From NCBI GenBank assembly GCA_030428695.1, contig JAUIEM010000102.1, forward strand, positions 1-25,557: a DNA stretch of 25,557 bases. The letters are read 5' to 3'. Under the pieces are notes generated by a model, which saw only the letters and a program-made list of their open reading frames with translations, made no database searches and had not been told where the DNA came from. Shown here piece by piece: positions 9,285 to 16,183 of the stretch (position 1 is its first letter; the number at the start of each line of letters is the position of its first letter). The position numbers and the translations under genes were made by a program. The stretch comes from a bacterium. Lineage in GTDB: Bacteria > Planctomycetota > J058 > JAJDCP01.

Positions 9285-9315
9285 TCCAGCGGGCGGCCCA
9301 CGCGAAGGAGGGACG

Positions 9316-11067
9316 GTGAGACGGGGAACGCGCGCACTCTCCCGGCAGACCGTGCTCGGCCTGGTCCTCGGGCTGCTCGCGGTCGGCCTCGTCTTCCTCG
9401 CCGCCGGGGGCCCGCCGCCAGAGCGGCAGGGGGATCCGCGTCCGCCTTCCGGGGGGAGGGAGGCGCCGCCGTCGGCGATGGAGCCTCCGCCCGCGCCACC
9501 GCCGGGCCCGACGGCGACCGAGCCTGCGCCCGCCCCACGTCTGCCGGACACCGTCCGCGCCGCTCCGGAGCACGGCGCGCCCGCGCCGCCTCCGCCGCCG
9601 GCGCCCTCCGCGCGGGTCCATGGCGAGGTGCGGGACGCCGCGGGCGCCGGGCTGGTCGCGAGCGTGCACCTCGTCGGGCCGCACGGACAGCGCCACGGCC
9701 AGAGCGAGCCCGACGGCCGCTTCGCCCTCGACGCGCCCGCGGCCGGCGCCTACCGGCTGTGGGCGAGCTCGCCCCTGCACCGGCCCAGTGACACGCTGCG
9801 GCTGGAGGTGGACGGCGACGCGGGCCCGCTCAGCCTCGTGCTGCGCGCCGGCTGGGCCCTCGCGGGGCAGGTCGTCGACGGGCGGGGCCAGCCGGTTCCG
9901 GCGGCGTCGGTGACCGCGCAGGCGCCCGGGCTCGGCACCGTGCGCCAGGTCGAGAGCGACGCGCGCGGCCGGTTCCACCTCGAGGGGATGTGGGAAGGCG
10001 ACTGGCAGCTCAGCGTCAGCGCCCCGGGCTTCCTGCCGACGAGCGTCGGTCGGCGGCTGGTCGCCGGCGACGCGCTGGTGCTGCGCCTGGAGCGCGGGGC
10101 CTGGCTGGAGGGCGAGGTGCGGGGTCCGGACGGCGCGCCCCGTGCCGGCGTGGAGGTCTTCCTCGGGCTCGACGGCCTGCCCGCGCGCAGCGACGCCCAC
10201 GGCCGCTTCGCCACCCCGGCGCTGCCCCCGGGGGAGTACCGGCTGCGCGTCCAGTCCGTGGAGGGGAGCTACGCCGCCACCGTCCGGCTCGACGCGCCGG
10301 GGCCGCGGCGCTACGACATCGACCTCCGCCCCGGCGCGACGGTGTCCGGAACCGTGCGGATGGCCGACGACGGGCCGCTGCCGGAGGGGGTGCAGGTGTT
10401 TCTGCAGGGCGAAGGGGAGGAGCTGCGCGCCGCGCGCCCCGGCCGCGACGGCCGCTTCCTCCTGACCGGCGTGGCCGAGGGCCCGTGCGAGGTGTACGCG
10501 AGCGGGGCGGGGGTGGTGTCCGAGCGGCGCACGCTCGACTCGCGGGACGGGGCGGAGCTCGAGCTGGTGCTCGCCCCGTCGGGCGGCCTGCGCGGGCAGA
10601 TCCTCGCCAGCGACGGGGCGCCCCTGGCGGTCGCGGTGCGGGTGATCGCCGAGGACGGCAGCGAGCGCATCCGCACGGTGACGAGCGAGGCCGACGGGAG
10701 CTTCGCGCTCGACGGTCTCCTGCCCGGGCGCTACACGGTCTACGCGGAGCACGAGGCGACGGCGGCGAGCCGCACCGGCGTCGAGTTCGCGGGGGCGCCC
10801 GCCGACGTCGTGCTGCGGCTGGTGCCGCGGCGGGCGGTGCCCGGCCGGGTGCTCGGCACGCAGCGCTCGCTGCTCGGCATGGTCGAGGTCATCGAGCTCC
10901 CGGCGCGGGGCTTCCGGCAGATGGCGGTGATCGAGCCGGACGGCAGCTTCCTGCTCGAGGATCTGCATCCGGGGCGCTTCACCCTGTCCCTGGTCGGCGA
11001 GCCGGGCCACGAGCCGGTCGAGCTCATGGTGCCCGGGGCCGACAGCGCGTTCATCCGGCTGGAGTGA
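9316..11067 (+). CDS. Membrane-anchored protein with carboxypeptidase-regulatory-like repeats (583 aa)
   Basis: GTG at 9316 follows AAGGAGG. Residues about 11-29 form one hydrophobic segment (signal anchor), then a Pro/Ala/Glu-rich linker to about 95, then roughly six beta-sandwich repeats to the end. Each repeat shows the CarboxypepD_reg/DUF4480-like pattern: a G-x-V-x-D start (VHGEVRDAAGAGL, LAGQVVDGRGQPV, LEGEVRGPDGAPR), a central DGRF or DGSF, and a closing PPGEYRLRV or LPGRYTVYA. Such modules resemble Ig-like or transthyretin-like folds and usually serve as structural or binding stalks, with no catalytic residues. The protein probably projects into the periplasm. Its stop is 4 bp from the convergent endonuclease gene. 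A paralogue with the same architecture is at 20608-22398. Function is unknown. Confidence 0.85.
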   Translation: MRRGTRALSRQTVLGLVLGLLAVGLVFLAAGGPPPERQGDPRPPSGGREAPPSAMEPPPAPPPGPTATEPAPAPRLPDTVRAAPEHGAPAPPPPPAPSARVHGEVRDAAGAGLVASVHLVGPHGQRHGQSEPDGRFALDAPAAGAYRLWASSPLHRPSDTLRLEVDGDAGPLSLVLRAGWALAGQVVDGRGQPVPAASVTAQAPGLGTVRQVESDARGRFHLEGMWEGDWQLSVSAPGFLPTSVGRRLVAGDALVLRLERGAWLEGEVRGPDGAPRAGVEVFLGLDGLPARSDAHGRFATPALPPGEYRLRVQSVEGSYAATVRLDAPGPRRYDIDLRPGATVSGTVRMADDGPLPEGVQVFLQGEGEELRAARPGRDGRFLLTGVAEGPCEVYASGAGVVSERRTLDSRDGAELELVLAPSGGLRGQILASDGAPLAVAVRVIAEDGSERIRTVTSEADGSFALDGLLPGRYTVYAEHEATAASRTGVEFAGAPADVVLRLVPRRAVPGRVLGTQRSLLGMVEVIELPARGFRQMAVIEPDGSFLLEDLHPGRFTLSLVGEPGHEPVELMVPGADSAFIRLE

Positions 11068-11071
11068 GCGA

Positions 11072-11947
11072 CTACGGAAAGAAGCGGATGCCGGTCGCGC
11101 GCTCGAGGGCCTCGAGGTCGGTCAGCTCGAGGTCACGCCAGGCGCTCGCCTCGACGTAGTTGTCGACGTACTCCTGGCGCCAGACCCACATCCGCACGCT
11201 GACGATGGTGTCGTCGGGGTCGAGGAAGCAGACGAGCTTGAAGAAGCCGTTCGGCACCCGCACCTGGGGCGAGGTGCTCGGGTCGAGGGGGATCCACTCC
11301 GGCGAGATCTCCGGGTCGTACAGCGGCCCGGTGAAGACCAGCGCGCCGTCCTCGTCGCTGGGGCTCAGGCACTCGACCAGCTCGCGGATCTCGGCCTCCA
11401 TCAGCTTCCAGGCCCCGCGGTTCAGCGACTCGAGCTGGGGCGCGGCGTTGGTCATCACGTAGGTCGCGACCTCGGCCTCGACGTCGAACATGTCCGCGTG
11501 GGGCACGAGGTGCCCGCGGTCGAAGGGCCCGAGCGGCGTGTGGGCGGTCGTCAGGTAGTCGTCGGTGTGCGCCTGCACGTACTTCGGCAGGCGCGTCTCA
11601 CACTTCCAGTGCATCGCCCGGGACTCGTTGCGCCACTCGTGCTCCTCGAGGCGGTGGACGGTCAGGGCGGAGACCCGCGTCGCGGGGTCGAACCAGACCG
11701 CGAAGCAGCCGTAGTCGAAGAAGACCGTGGCGGAATCCGACGCGACCGAGTGGACCTCGGCGAGCTCGGCGAAGGGCCGCGCGCACTCTCCCTGCAGCCG
11801 GGTGGACGGGCTGCCGAAGGCCAGGCTGTCGGCGTGGACCAGCCCCGTGGGCGGGGGGCTGAGCAGGGGGAGCAGGAGCGTCAGCGCGAGGCCGAGCAAG
11901 GCTCCGCAGGAGAGCAGCCGACGCCGCTTGTTCGCCTCTTCCGCCAT
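11072..11947 (-). CDS. Exported DNA/RNA non-specific endonuclease, NUC family (291 aa)
   Basis: ATG at 11947 is preceded by GGGAG and opens MAEEANKRRRLLSCGALLGL, a basic n-region and a hydrophobic stretch to about residue 34, giving a signal peptide or membrane anchor. The Serratia-nuclease (beta-beta-alpha-metal) motif is intact: DRGH 143-146 with H146 as general base, followed by N167, Q171, N176 (metal ligand) and W180 in TNAAPQLESLNRGAW. Known members cut DNA and RNA non-specifically with Mg2+ outside the cytoplasm, for nutrient scavenging, defence or biofilm DNA turnover. It is divergent from two exported phospholipase D-like genes, with a 118-bp shared control region. The family call is strong; the biological role is inferred. 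Confidence 0.92.
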   Translation of the reverse strand: MAEEANKRRRLLSCGALLGLALTLLLPLLSPPPTGLVHADSLAFGSPSTRLQGECARPFAELAEVHSVASDSATVFFDYGCFAVWFDPATRVSALTVHRLEEHEWRNESRAMHWKCETRLPKYVQAHTDDYLTTAHTPLGPFDRGHLVPHADMFDVEAEVATYVMTNAAPQLESLNRGAWKLMEAEIRELVECLSPSDEDGALVFTGPLYDPEISPEWIPLDPSTSPQVRVPNGFFKLVCFLDPDDTIVSVRMWVWRQEYVDNYVEASAWRDLELTDLEALERATGIRFFP

Positions 11948-11968
11948 GCCCGCTCCCGTCAAAAAGCC

Positions 11969-11998
11969 TTGTGGTCGGCCCGGTCGGGCCGGCATACT
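11969..11998 (+). promoter_or_regulatory. Putative promoter of the PLD-like pair, with a palindrome in the spacer
   Basis: TTGTGG (11969-11974) and CATACT (11993-11998) are 18 bp apart. The spacer contains GGCCCG-GT-CGGGCC (11976-11989), an inverted repeat positioned where a repressor or a spacer-distorting activator could bind. The region separates the divergent endonuclease and PLD genes, so one protein could control both. Confidence 0.4.
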
Positions 11999-12065
11999 GG
12001 CGTCGACGCGGCGACCTTCGCCGCGCGTAGACCCCGATGGGGAAAACCCCAGCCTGGAGAGCACG

Positions 12066-13187
12066 ATGATGGGCTTTCGGCTGCTCCTGCCGCTCCTAGT
12101 ATACTCGGTCGTCCTCGGTCAGTCCGGAGAGCTCGGCCCGATCCCCTACGAGATCGAAGGGGAGGTGGCCGCGGACGGCGCCGCATCCGGGCGGCTGTAC
12201 GGCACGAAGACCTATCACGCCTTCAGCATCGACGCCCTCGCGGGAGCGGAGCTGGACGTGTCGGGTCCCGAAGGCTTCGCCCTGGCCGTCGCCGGTCCGG
12301 AGGATCGGGCCGGAGGCTACGGCGTCAAGCCGCTGGCGGACGGCGAGGGGCGCGTGCGCTGCGTGTTGCCCGAGGACGGGCGCTACCTCGTGATGATCGG
12401 CGGCCAGCGGGGCAACTACGCCCTCGAGGTCAGCGCCTCGCCCGCGGCCGACCGCCGCCTGCGGGTCGCGAGCGCCGCGCCGGACGCGCTGAGCGCCGCG
12501 GGCGTCGATCCCGACGAGCTGCGCGAAGAGCAGCGCCGGTTCGGGCTGGTGCGCTCCCTCGACGCGCTGGACGCTGCCGACGCGCCCCTCAGCCTGGCCT
12601 GGCACCGCGTGTTCTTCAGCCCGAAGACGACCGACGAGGGCTGGGGCTGGTCGGCCCGGGCGCGGGAGCAGGGCGCCTTCGTCCGGGAAGAGGACGGGGA
12701 CGCGGTGCGCTGGGAGCCGGGCAACGTCGCGGCGCCGGTCGTCGACCTGATCCGACGGGCGGAGGAGCGCGTCTCGATCGCGATCTACGGCATCAGCACC
12801 CACTGCGAGGAGGGGCGGGCGCTGCTCGCCGCGGCCGCGCGCGGGGTGCAGGTCGAGATCTTCGTCGACGTCGCGAGCCGGGGTGGCGGGATCCCGTACA
12901 GCGCCGACGCCATCCTCGAGCTGATGGACACGCCGAACATCACGGTGCGGGTGCCGCGCCGGGTGTCGCAGGTGCAGCATCTGAAGCTCGGCCTGGTCGA
13001 CGGCCGGCACGCCTTCGCCGGCTCGGCGAACATCGGCACGAAGGCGAAGAACAAGTACACCGAGGACCGCTTCGTGTTCACCGACAGCCCCGAGGCCGTC
13101 GCGCAGCTGCAGCGGGCCTGGGACTTCTTCTGGACCGAGGACAGCCAACCCGCGGAAGACGTCCGCGACCTGTTGACGGGGGAATGA
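12066..13187 (+). CDS. Exported single-HKD phospholipase D-like protein (373 aa)
   Basis: The start is the first of two adjacent ATGs (12066), with GGAG six bases upstream. MMGFRLLLPLLVYSVVLG is a signal peptide. Residues about 25-125 look like a beta-sandwich (pre-peptidase-like pattern: YHAFSIDALAGAELDV and EDGRYLVMIGG). The PLD domain spans about 215-370, with one complete HKD motif: H305-x-K307-x4-D312-x6-GS(319-320)-x-N322. PLD-family enzymes hydrolyse phosphodiesters in phospholipids or nucleic acids. Proteins with one HKD, such as the Nuc endonuclease, act as dimers. Its stop overlaps the start of the next PLD-like gene (ATGA), so the two are probably made together. Nuclease rather than lipase activity is suggested by the neighbouring endonuclease, but this is inference. 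Confidence 0.87.
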   Translation: MMGFRLLLPLLVYSVVLGQSGELGPIPYEIEGEVAADGAASGRLYGTKTYHAFSIDALAGAELDVSGPEGFALAVAGPEDRAGGYGVKPLADGEGRVRCVLPEDGRYLVMIGGQRGNYALEVSASPAADRRLRVASAAPDALSAAGVDPDELREEQRRFGLVRSLDALDAADAPLSLAWHRVFFSPKTTDEGWGWSARAREQGAFVREEDGDAVRWEPGNVAAPVVDLIRRAEERVSIAIYGISTHCEEGRALLAAAARGVQVEIFVDVASRGGGIPYSADAILELMDTPNITVRVPRRVSQVQHLKLGLVDGRHAFAGSANIGTKAKNKYTEDRFVFTDSPEAVAQLQRAWDFFWTEDSQPAEDVRDLLTGE

Positions 13188-13975
13188 GCATGGCCTGGCG
13201 CGTCGGATTGCTGGTGCTGTTGTGCGTCGGGTCGCTGAGCGCCCGCGTGCGGTTCTACTTCAACTCCCTCGGGGACGACCTCGTCGCGGAGATCGTCGAG
13301 GTCCTGCGTCACGCCGAGAAGCGGGCGCAGGCGGGGCGGGAGGCGAGCATCGACCTGTCGATGTTCCAGTTCTCGCACCGTGAGCTGGCCGAAGAGCTCG
13401 CGCGGCTCGCGTCGAGCTATCCGACGCTGCGCATCCGCATCATCCTCGACATGTCCGAGATGGCGGTCAGCGGAAAGGGCGCGGGCGTCTGGCTCGAGGC
13501 GGTCAAGGAGCGGCGCTGGAACGACGCCGCGCTGCTCTGGGTCGGGCGCAAGAGCGAGCAGGCGGACGAGCGCGCCGCCTACCGCGAGCGCCTGCGCGAG
13601 GCCTACGGGGAAGGCGACATGTCCAACCTCGAGATCAAGTACAAGTGGTACCCGCAGGCCTACATCTGGGACGAGCAGCGCCGGCGCCCCCGGCTCGAGC
13701 ACGGCCTCAGCTTGCTCCTGCACCACAAGGCCTGCGTCGTCAACGGCCAGGAGCTGATCGCCGGCAGCTTCAACTGGAGCCCCCAGGCCGCCGAGGACAA
13801 CTACGAGCACATCATGATCTTCTCCGGCCGCGAAGAGCGTCCGGTGGTCGACGCCTACCAGGCGGAGTTCGACGCGATGTGGGCCGATGACGAGAACTTC
13901 AAGGACGCCGCCGAGGCGCGCGAGCTGCGCAAACGGCTCCTGTCCGACATGTTCTCCGAGCACGGCGGGCGCTGA
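13184..13975 (+). CDS. Second exported single-HKD phospholipase D-like protein (263 aa)
   Basis: ATG at 13184 overlaps the preceding stop (ATGA); a second ATG at 13190 is a plausible alternative start because of the GGGGGA just upstream. MAWRVGLLVLLCVGSLSA forms a signal peptide. The PLD core has the usual front half (ASIDLSMFQFSHRELAEEL, RIRIILDMSEM) and a back-half motif H180-x-K182-x4-N187-x6-GS(194-195)-x-N197. The Asp of HKD is replaced by Asn while His, Lys and the GSxN block remain. In PLD enzymes the His is the nucleophile and the Asp is less directly catalytic, so activity is possible. Coupling to the upstream gene suggests a heterodimer, each chain giving one HKD half. It ends 10 bp from the convergent DUF218 gene. 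Confidence 0.85.
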   Translation: MSMAWRVGLLVLLCVGSLSARVRFYFNSLGDDLVAEIVEVLRHAEKRAQAGREASIDLSMFQFSHRELAEELARLASSYPTLRIRIILDMSEMAVSGKGAGVWLEAVKERRWNDAALLWVGRKSEQADERAAYRERLREAYGEGDMSNLEIKYKWYPQAYIWDEQRRRPRLEHGLSLLLHHKACVVNGQELIAGSFNWSPQAAEDNYEHIMIFSGREERPVVDAYQAEFDAMWADDENFKDAAEARELRKRLLSDMFSEHGGR

Positions 13976-13985
13976 GCCCGCGTTC

Positions 13986-14957
13986 CTACCACGCCCCGGG
14001 CATCACATAGGCCTGGTACGCCGCGCACTCGCGCAGGATGTACCAGGCCTTGCGCCGCAGGGGCCGCGTCTCCACCGCCGGCACCGTGACCGCCCGCACC
14101 CCGGCGACGCGGAACGCGAAGCGGCAGCGCAGGAGGTGGTAGTCGTGGCTGACCAGCAGCGCGCTCGTCAGCCCCTCCCGCTCCATCAGCGCCGCGCAGT
14201 TGCGGGCGCTGGCCCGGGTGTTGCGGCCCTCGCTGTCGAGCCGCAGGGCGGAAGGCGGCACGCCGAGGGCGACCGCCGCCCGGGCCATCACCTCGGCCTC
14301 GTCGTGGCCCCGGGCGTCGATCCCGCCGGTCATGATCACGCGCTCGACCAGCCCCGCCCGGTAGAGCGCGGCCCCGGTCCGCACGCGGTCGGAGAGGGCC
14401 AGGGACAGGCTCCCGTCCGGGCGCACCCCGGCGCCGAGCACGATCGCGCAGTCCGCGCGCCGCCGGTAGTCGGTCGCCCCGAAGCACAGGATCAGCGCGA
14501 GCAGCGCTCCCAGGCCGCCGCCCCCGAGACCGGCGAGCGCGGCCAGCCGGCGCAGGCCCGGGGCGGTCGGGCGTGGCCCGGGCCGGTGGGCCTCCCACAG
14601 GCAGCCGAGCAGCAGGAGCGCGACGAGGGCCGACAGGGGCAGCGGCAGCCGGCTGGCGATCACGCCCTGGCCGAGCAGGGCGTAGTAGCCCGCGAGGTCG
14701 ACGAGGGCGCAGGCGGCGAGCAGCCCGGCGACCGCCATCGCCAGGCCGCGGCGGCGCCGGCAGCCGCGGCGCACGAGGATCCAGGCGAGGCCGACGAAGG
14801 CGAGGGCGAGCAGGGCGTGCCAGGGCCGGCGCCAGGGCAGGCGGCTGCCGATCCACAGGGCCGTGCCGCCGAACAGCGCCGCGAGGGCCGACGACCAGGC
14901 CATCAACAGCAGCGCGCCGACGCCGCCGGCGCGGAAGATGAGCGAGACCGTGCGCAT
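13986..14957 (-). CDS. DUF218 (YdcF/SanA-like) membrane protein (323 aa)
   Basis: ATG at 14957 is preferred over the GTG six bases earlier because GGGAGG sits five bases before the ATG and would overlap the GTG. The first ~165 residues contain about five hydrophobic helices. The DUF218 domain covers 169-323 with its usual landmarks: AIVLGAGVRPDGSLS (GAG near 176-178), VIMTGG near 208, E244-x-R-N-T and SHDYHLLR near 270. Family members such as SanA and YdcF are linked to envelope barrier function or nucleotide-cofactor binding; the reaction is not established. It belongs to a run of minus-strand genes but has its own candidate promoter. The membrane and domain assignment is solid. Confidence 0.9.
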   Translation of the reverse strand: MRTVSLIFRAGGVGALLLMAWSSALAALFGGTALWIGSRLPWRRPWHALLALAFVGLAWILVRRGCRRRRGLAMAVAGLLAACALVDLAGYYALLGQGVIASRLPLPLSALVALLLLGCLWEAHRPGPRPTAPGLRRLAALAGLGGGGLGALLALILCFGATDYRRRADCAIVLGAGVRPDGSLSLALSDRVRTGAALYRAGLVERVIMTGGIDARGHDEAEVMARAAVALGVPPSALRLDSEGRNTRASARNCAALMEREGLTSALLVSHDYHLLRCRFAFRVAGVRAVTVPAVETRPLRRKAWYILRECAAYQAYVMPGAW

Positions 14958-14983
14958 CCGCACCTCCCGAGGTTCCTGGTGGG

Positions 14984-15013
14984 AGTATCGGCACGGAGGG
15001 AAGGTGAAGTGAA
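14984..15013 (-). promoter_or_regulatory. Putative promoter of the DUF218 gene
   Basis: On the minus strand TTCACT (15013-15008) and GATACT (14989-14984) are 18 bp apart, in the 60-bp gap between the zinc-ribbon gene and the DUF218 start, with the ribosome-binding site immediately downstream. Confidence 0.35.
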
Positions 15014-15017
15014 GCGC

Positions 15018-16028
15018 TCAGCCGAGCCGGGGCTCGCTGCCCTGGCCCTGGGCGAAGGCCTGGACGAAGCCGAGGGAGCGCGCGCGCACGTACAGGGTGT
15101 CGCCCTTGTTGAAGAGCGCTCCGCCGCTCGCGTGCTCGGCGCAGAAGGGGAAGGGCACGCTGCTCTTCTTGCTCTCGCTCAGCCCCTTCGCGGCGGCGGC
15201 GGCCGTCGACAGCAGGTTCCCGGTCACCAGCCCGCCGAGCGCGACCGCCCCGAGGGCGAGCTTGCGGCCGGTCGCCGATGGGGTGAAGTCGATGTCGACG
15301 GTACGCGTCGCGGCCCGGCCGCAGGCAGGGCACAGACTCGGCAGGCCGGTCTGCGGCTCGGCTGCGAAGGGCGCGACGAAGACCGGCTCGGGCGCGCTGT
15401 ACAGGGCGTCGCAGGGCAGGAGCCGGTCGCCGCCGCTGAAGTAGAAGGCCTTGCAGCGGCACTGCCGGGGACCGTCCTCCGCGCGCAGCCCGCCGACGTG
15501 GCGCTCGCAGGCCGGGCAGCGCAGGGCCGCGTTGTCGACCGGGTAGAGCCGGTCGTTCCGGCCGGCGCGGTAGTACTGGTCGCACTCCCGACAGCGGCGC
15601 TCGGCGCTGCCCTCTTTGCGCGGGCCGACCGGGTGGTCGCAGTGGGGGCATTGCACCCTGCGCGGGTCGGCGAGCACCAGCGTCGCGCCGTCCTCGTTCT
15701 CGACCCAGCGCTGGCAGCCGGTGCACTGGGCGTGGCGCGGGGACTCCGCACGGCCGGCGGCGATGCCGACGGTCGTGGCGCAGGCCGGGCAGGGGCCCTT
15801 GCGGTAGGCGTTGCAGGTGAGCAGGAAGGTCAGGCCGAGCAGGGCGCTGAGGATCGGGCACAGGCAGCCGGACAGCCAGGTCCACCAGGCGCCACCAGGC
15901 GCGTACTCCGACATCGGCAGGAAGGCGGCCAGGCCGGCGAAGAGGAAGCCCGCCAGCAGGCTCTTGATCATGCCGCTGGTGCTGAAGACCAGCCCGGTCG
16001 GTGTCGAACCGTGCGTGCTGTCGGGCAT
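15018..16028 (-). CDS. CxxC-rich (multi zinc-ribbon) membrane protein of unknown function (336 aa)
   Basis: ATG at 16028 is preceded by GGGGAGG. Two hydrophobic helices (about 18-40 and 52-72) are followed by a ladder of cysteine knuckles: C80-C83/C102-C105, C127-C130/C146-C149, C171-C174/C190-C192, and C233-C236. A further weakly hydrophobic Ala/Gly/Leu segment lies at 256-280. The paired spacing of 19-22 residues suggests three tandem zinc-ribbon or rubredoxin-like units facing one side of the membrane. Zinc ribbons usually mediate protein or nucleic-acid contacts; metal could also be iron. I do not recognise a named family. It lies between the symporter pseudogene and the DUF218 gene on the same strand. 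Existence as a gene is well supported by its start site and motifs. Confidence 0.82.
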   Translation of the reverse strand: MPDSTHGSTPTGLVFSTSGMIKSLLAGFLFAGLAAFLPMSEYAPGGAWWTWLSGCLCPILSALLGLTFLLTCNAYRKGPCPACATTVGIAAGRAESPRHAQCTGCQRWVENEDGATLVLADPRRVQCPHCDHPVGPRKEGSAERRCRECDQYYRAGRNDRLYPVDNAALRCPACERHVGGLRAEDGPRQCRCKAFYFSGGDRLLPCDALYSAPEPVFVAPFAAEPQTGLPSLCPACGRAATRTVDIDFTPSATGRKLALGAVALGGLVTGNLLSTAAAAAKGLSESKKSSVPFPFCAEHASGGALFNKGDTLYVRARSLGFVQAFAQGQGSEPRLG

Positions 16029-16102
16029 CGGAGCCTCCCCGGGGGATGCTGTGGTAGGTGGACGGGACCTGACGTCCCCGGGGAGTTCGACACCGGGCGC
16101 GC

Positions 16103-16162
16103 CGACATATGCATCACGGGCCGCTGACAAGGCGGGCAGCACGACATACGGACAACGACATA
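16103..16162. repeat. Three CGACATA direct repeats upstream of the zinc-ribbon gene
   Basis: CGACATA occurs at 16103-16109, 16142-16148 and 16156-16162, each followed by T or C (consensus CGACATAY), within the 155-bp gap between the symporter end and the zinc-ribbon gene start at 16028. An AT-containing 7-mer three times in 60 bp stands out in such GC-rich DNA. The spacings are 39 and 14 bp. The gap also has two CCCCGGGG palindromes (16037-16044, 16076-16083). The repeats could be activator or repressor sites for the minus-strand gene. Confidence 0.4.
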
Positions 16163-16183
16163 TCCCTTGCCCCGCGGCGCCGA

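Noticed and set aside
13887..16127. Long plus-strand open frame opposite the DUF218 and zinc-ribbon genes
   Set aside because: Its translation is Gly/Arg/Ala/Gln-rich with no domain pattern and lies fully antisense to recognised families.
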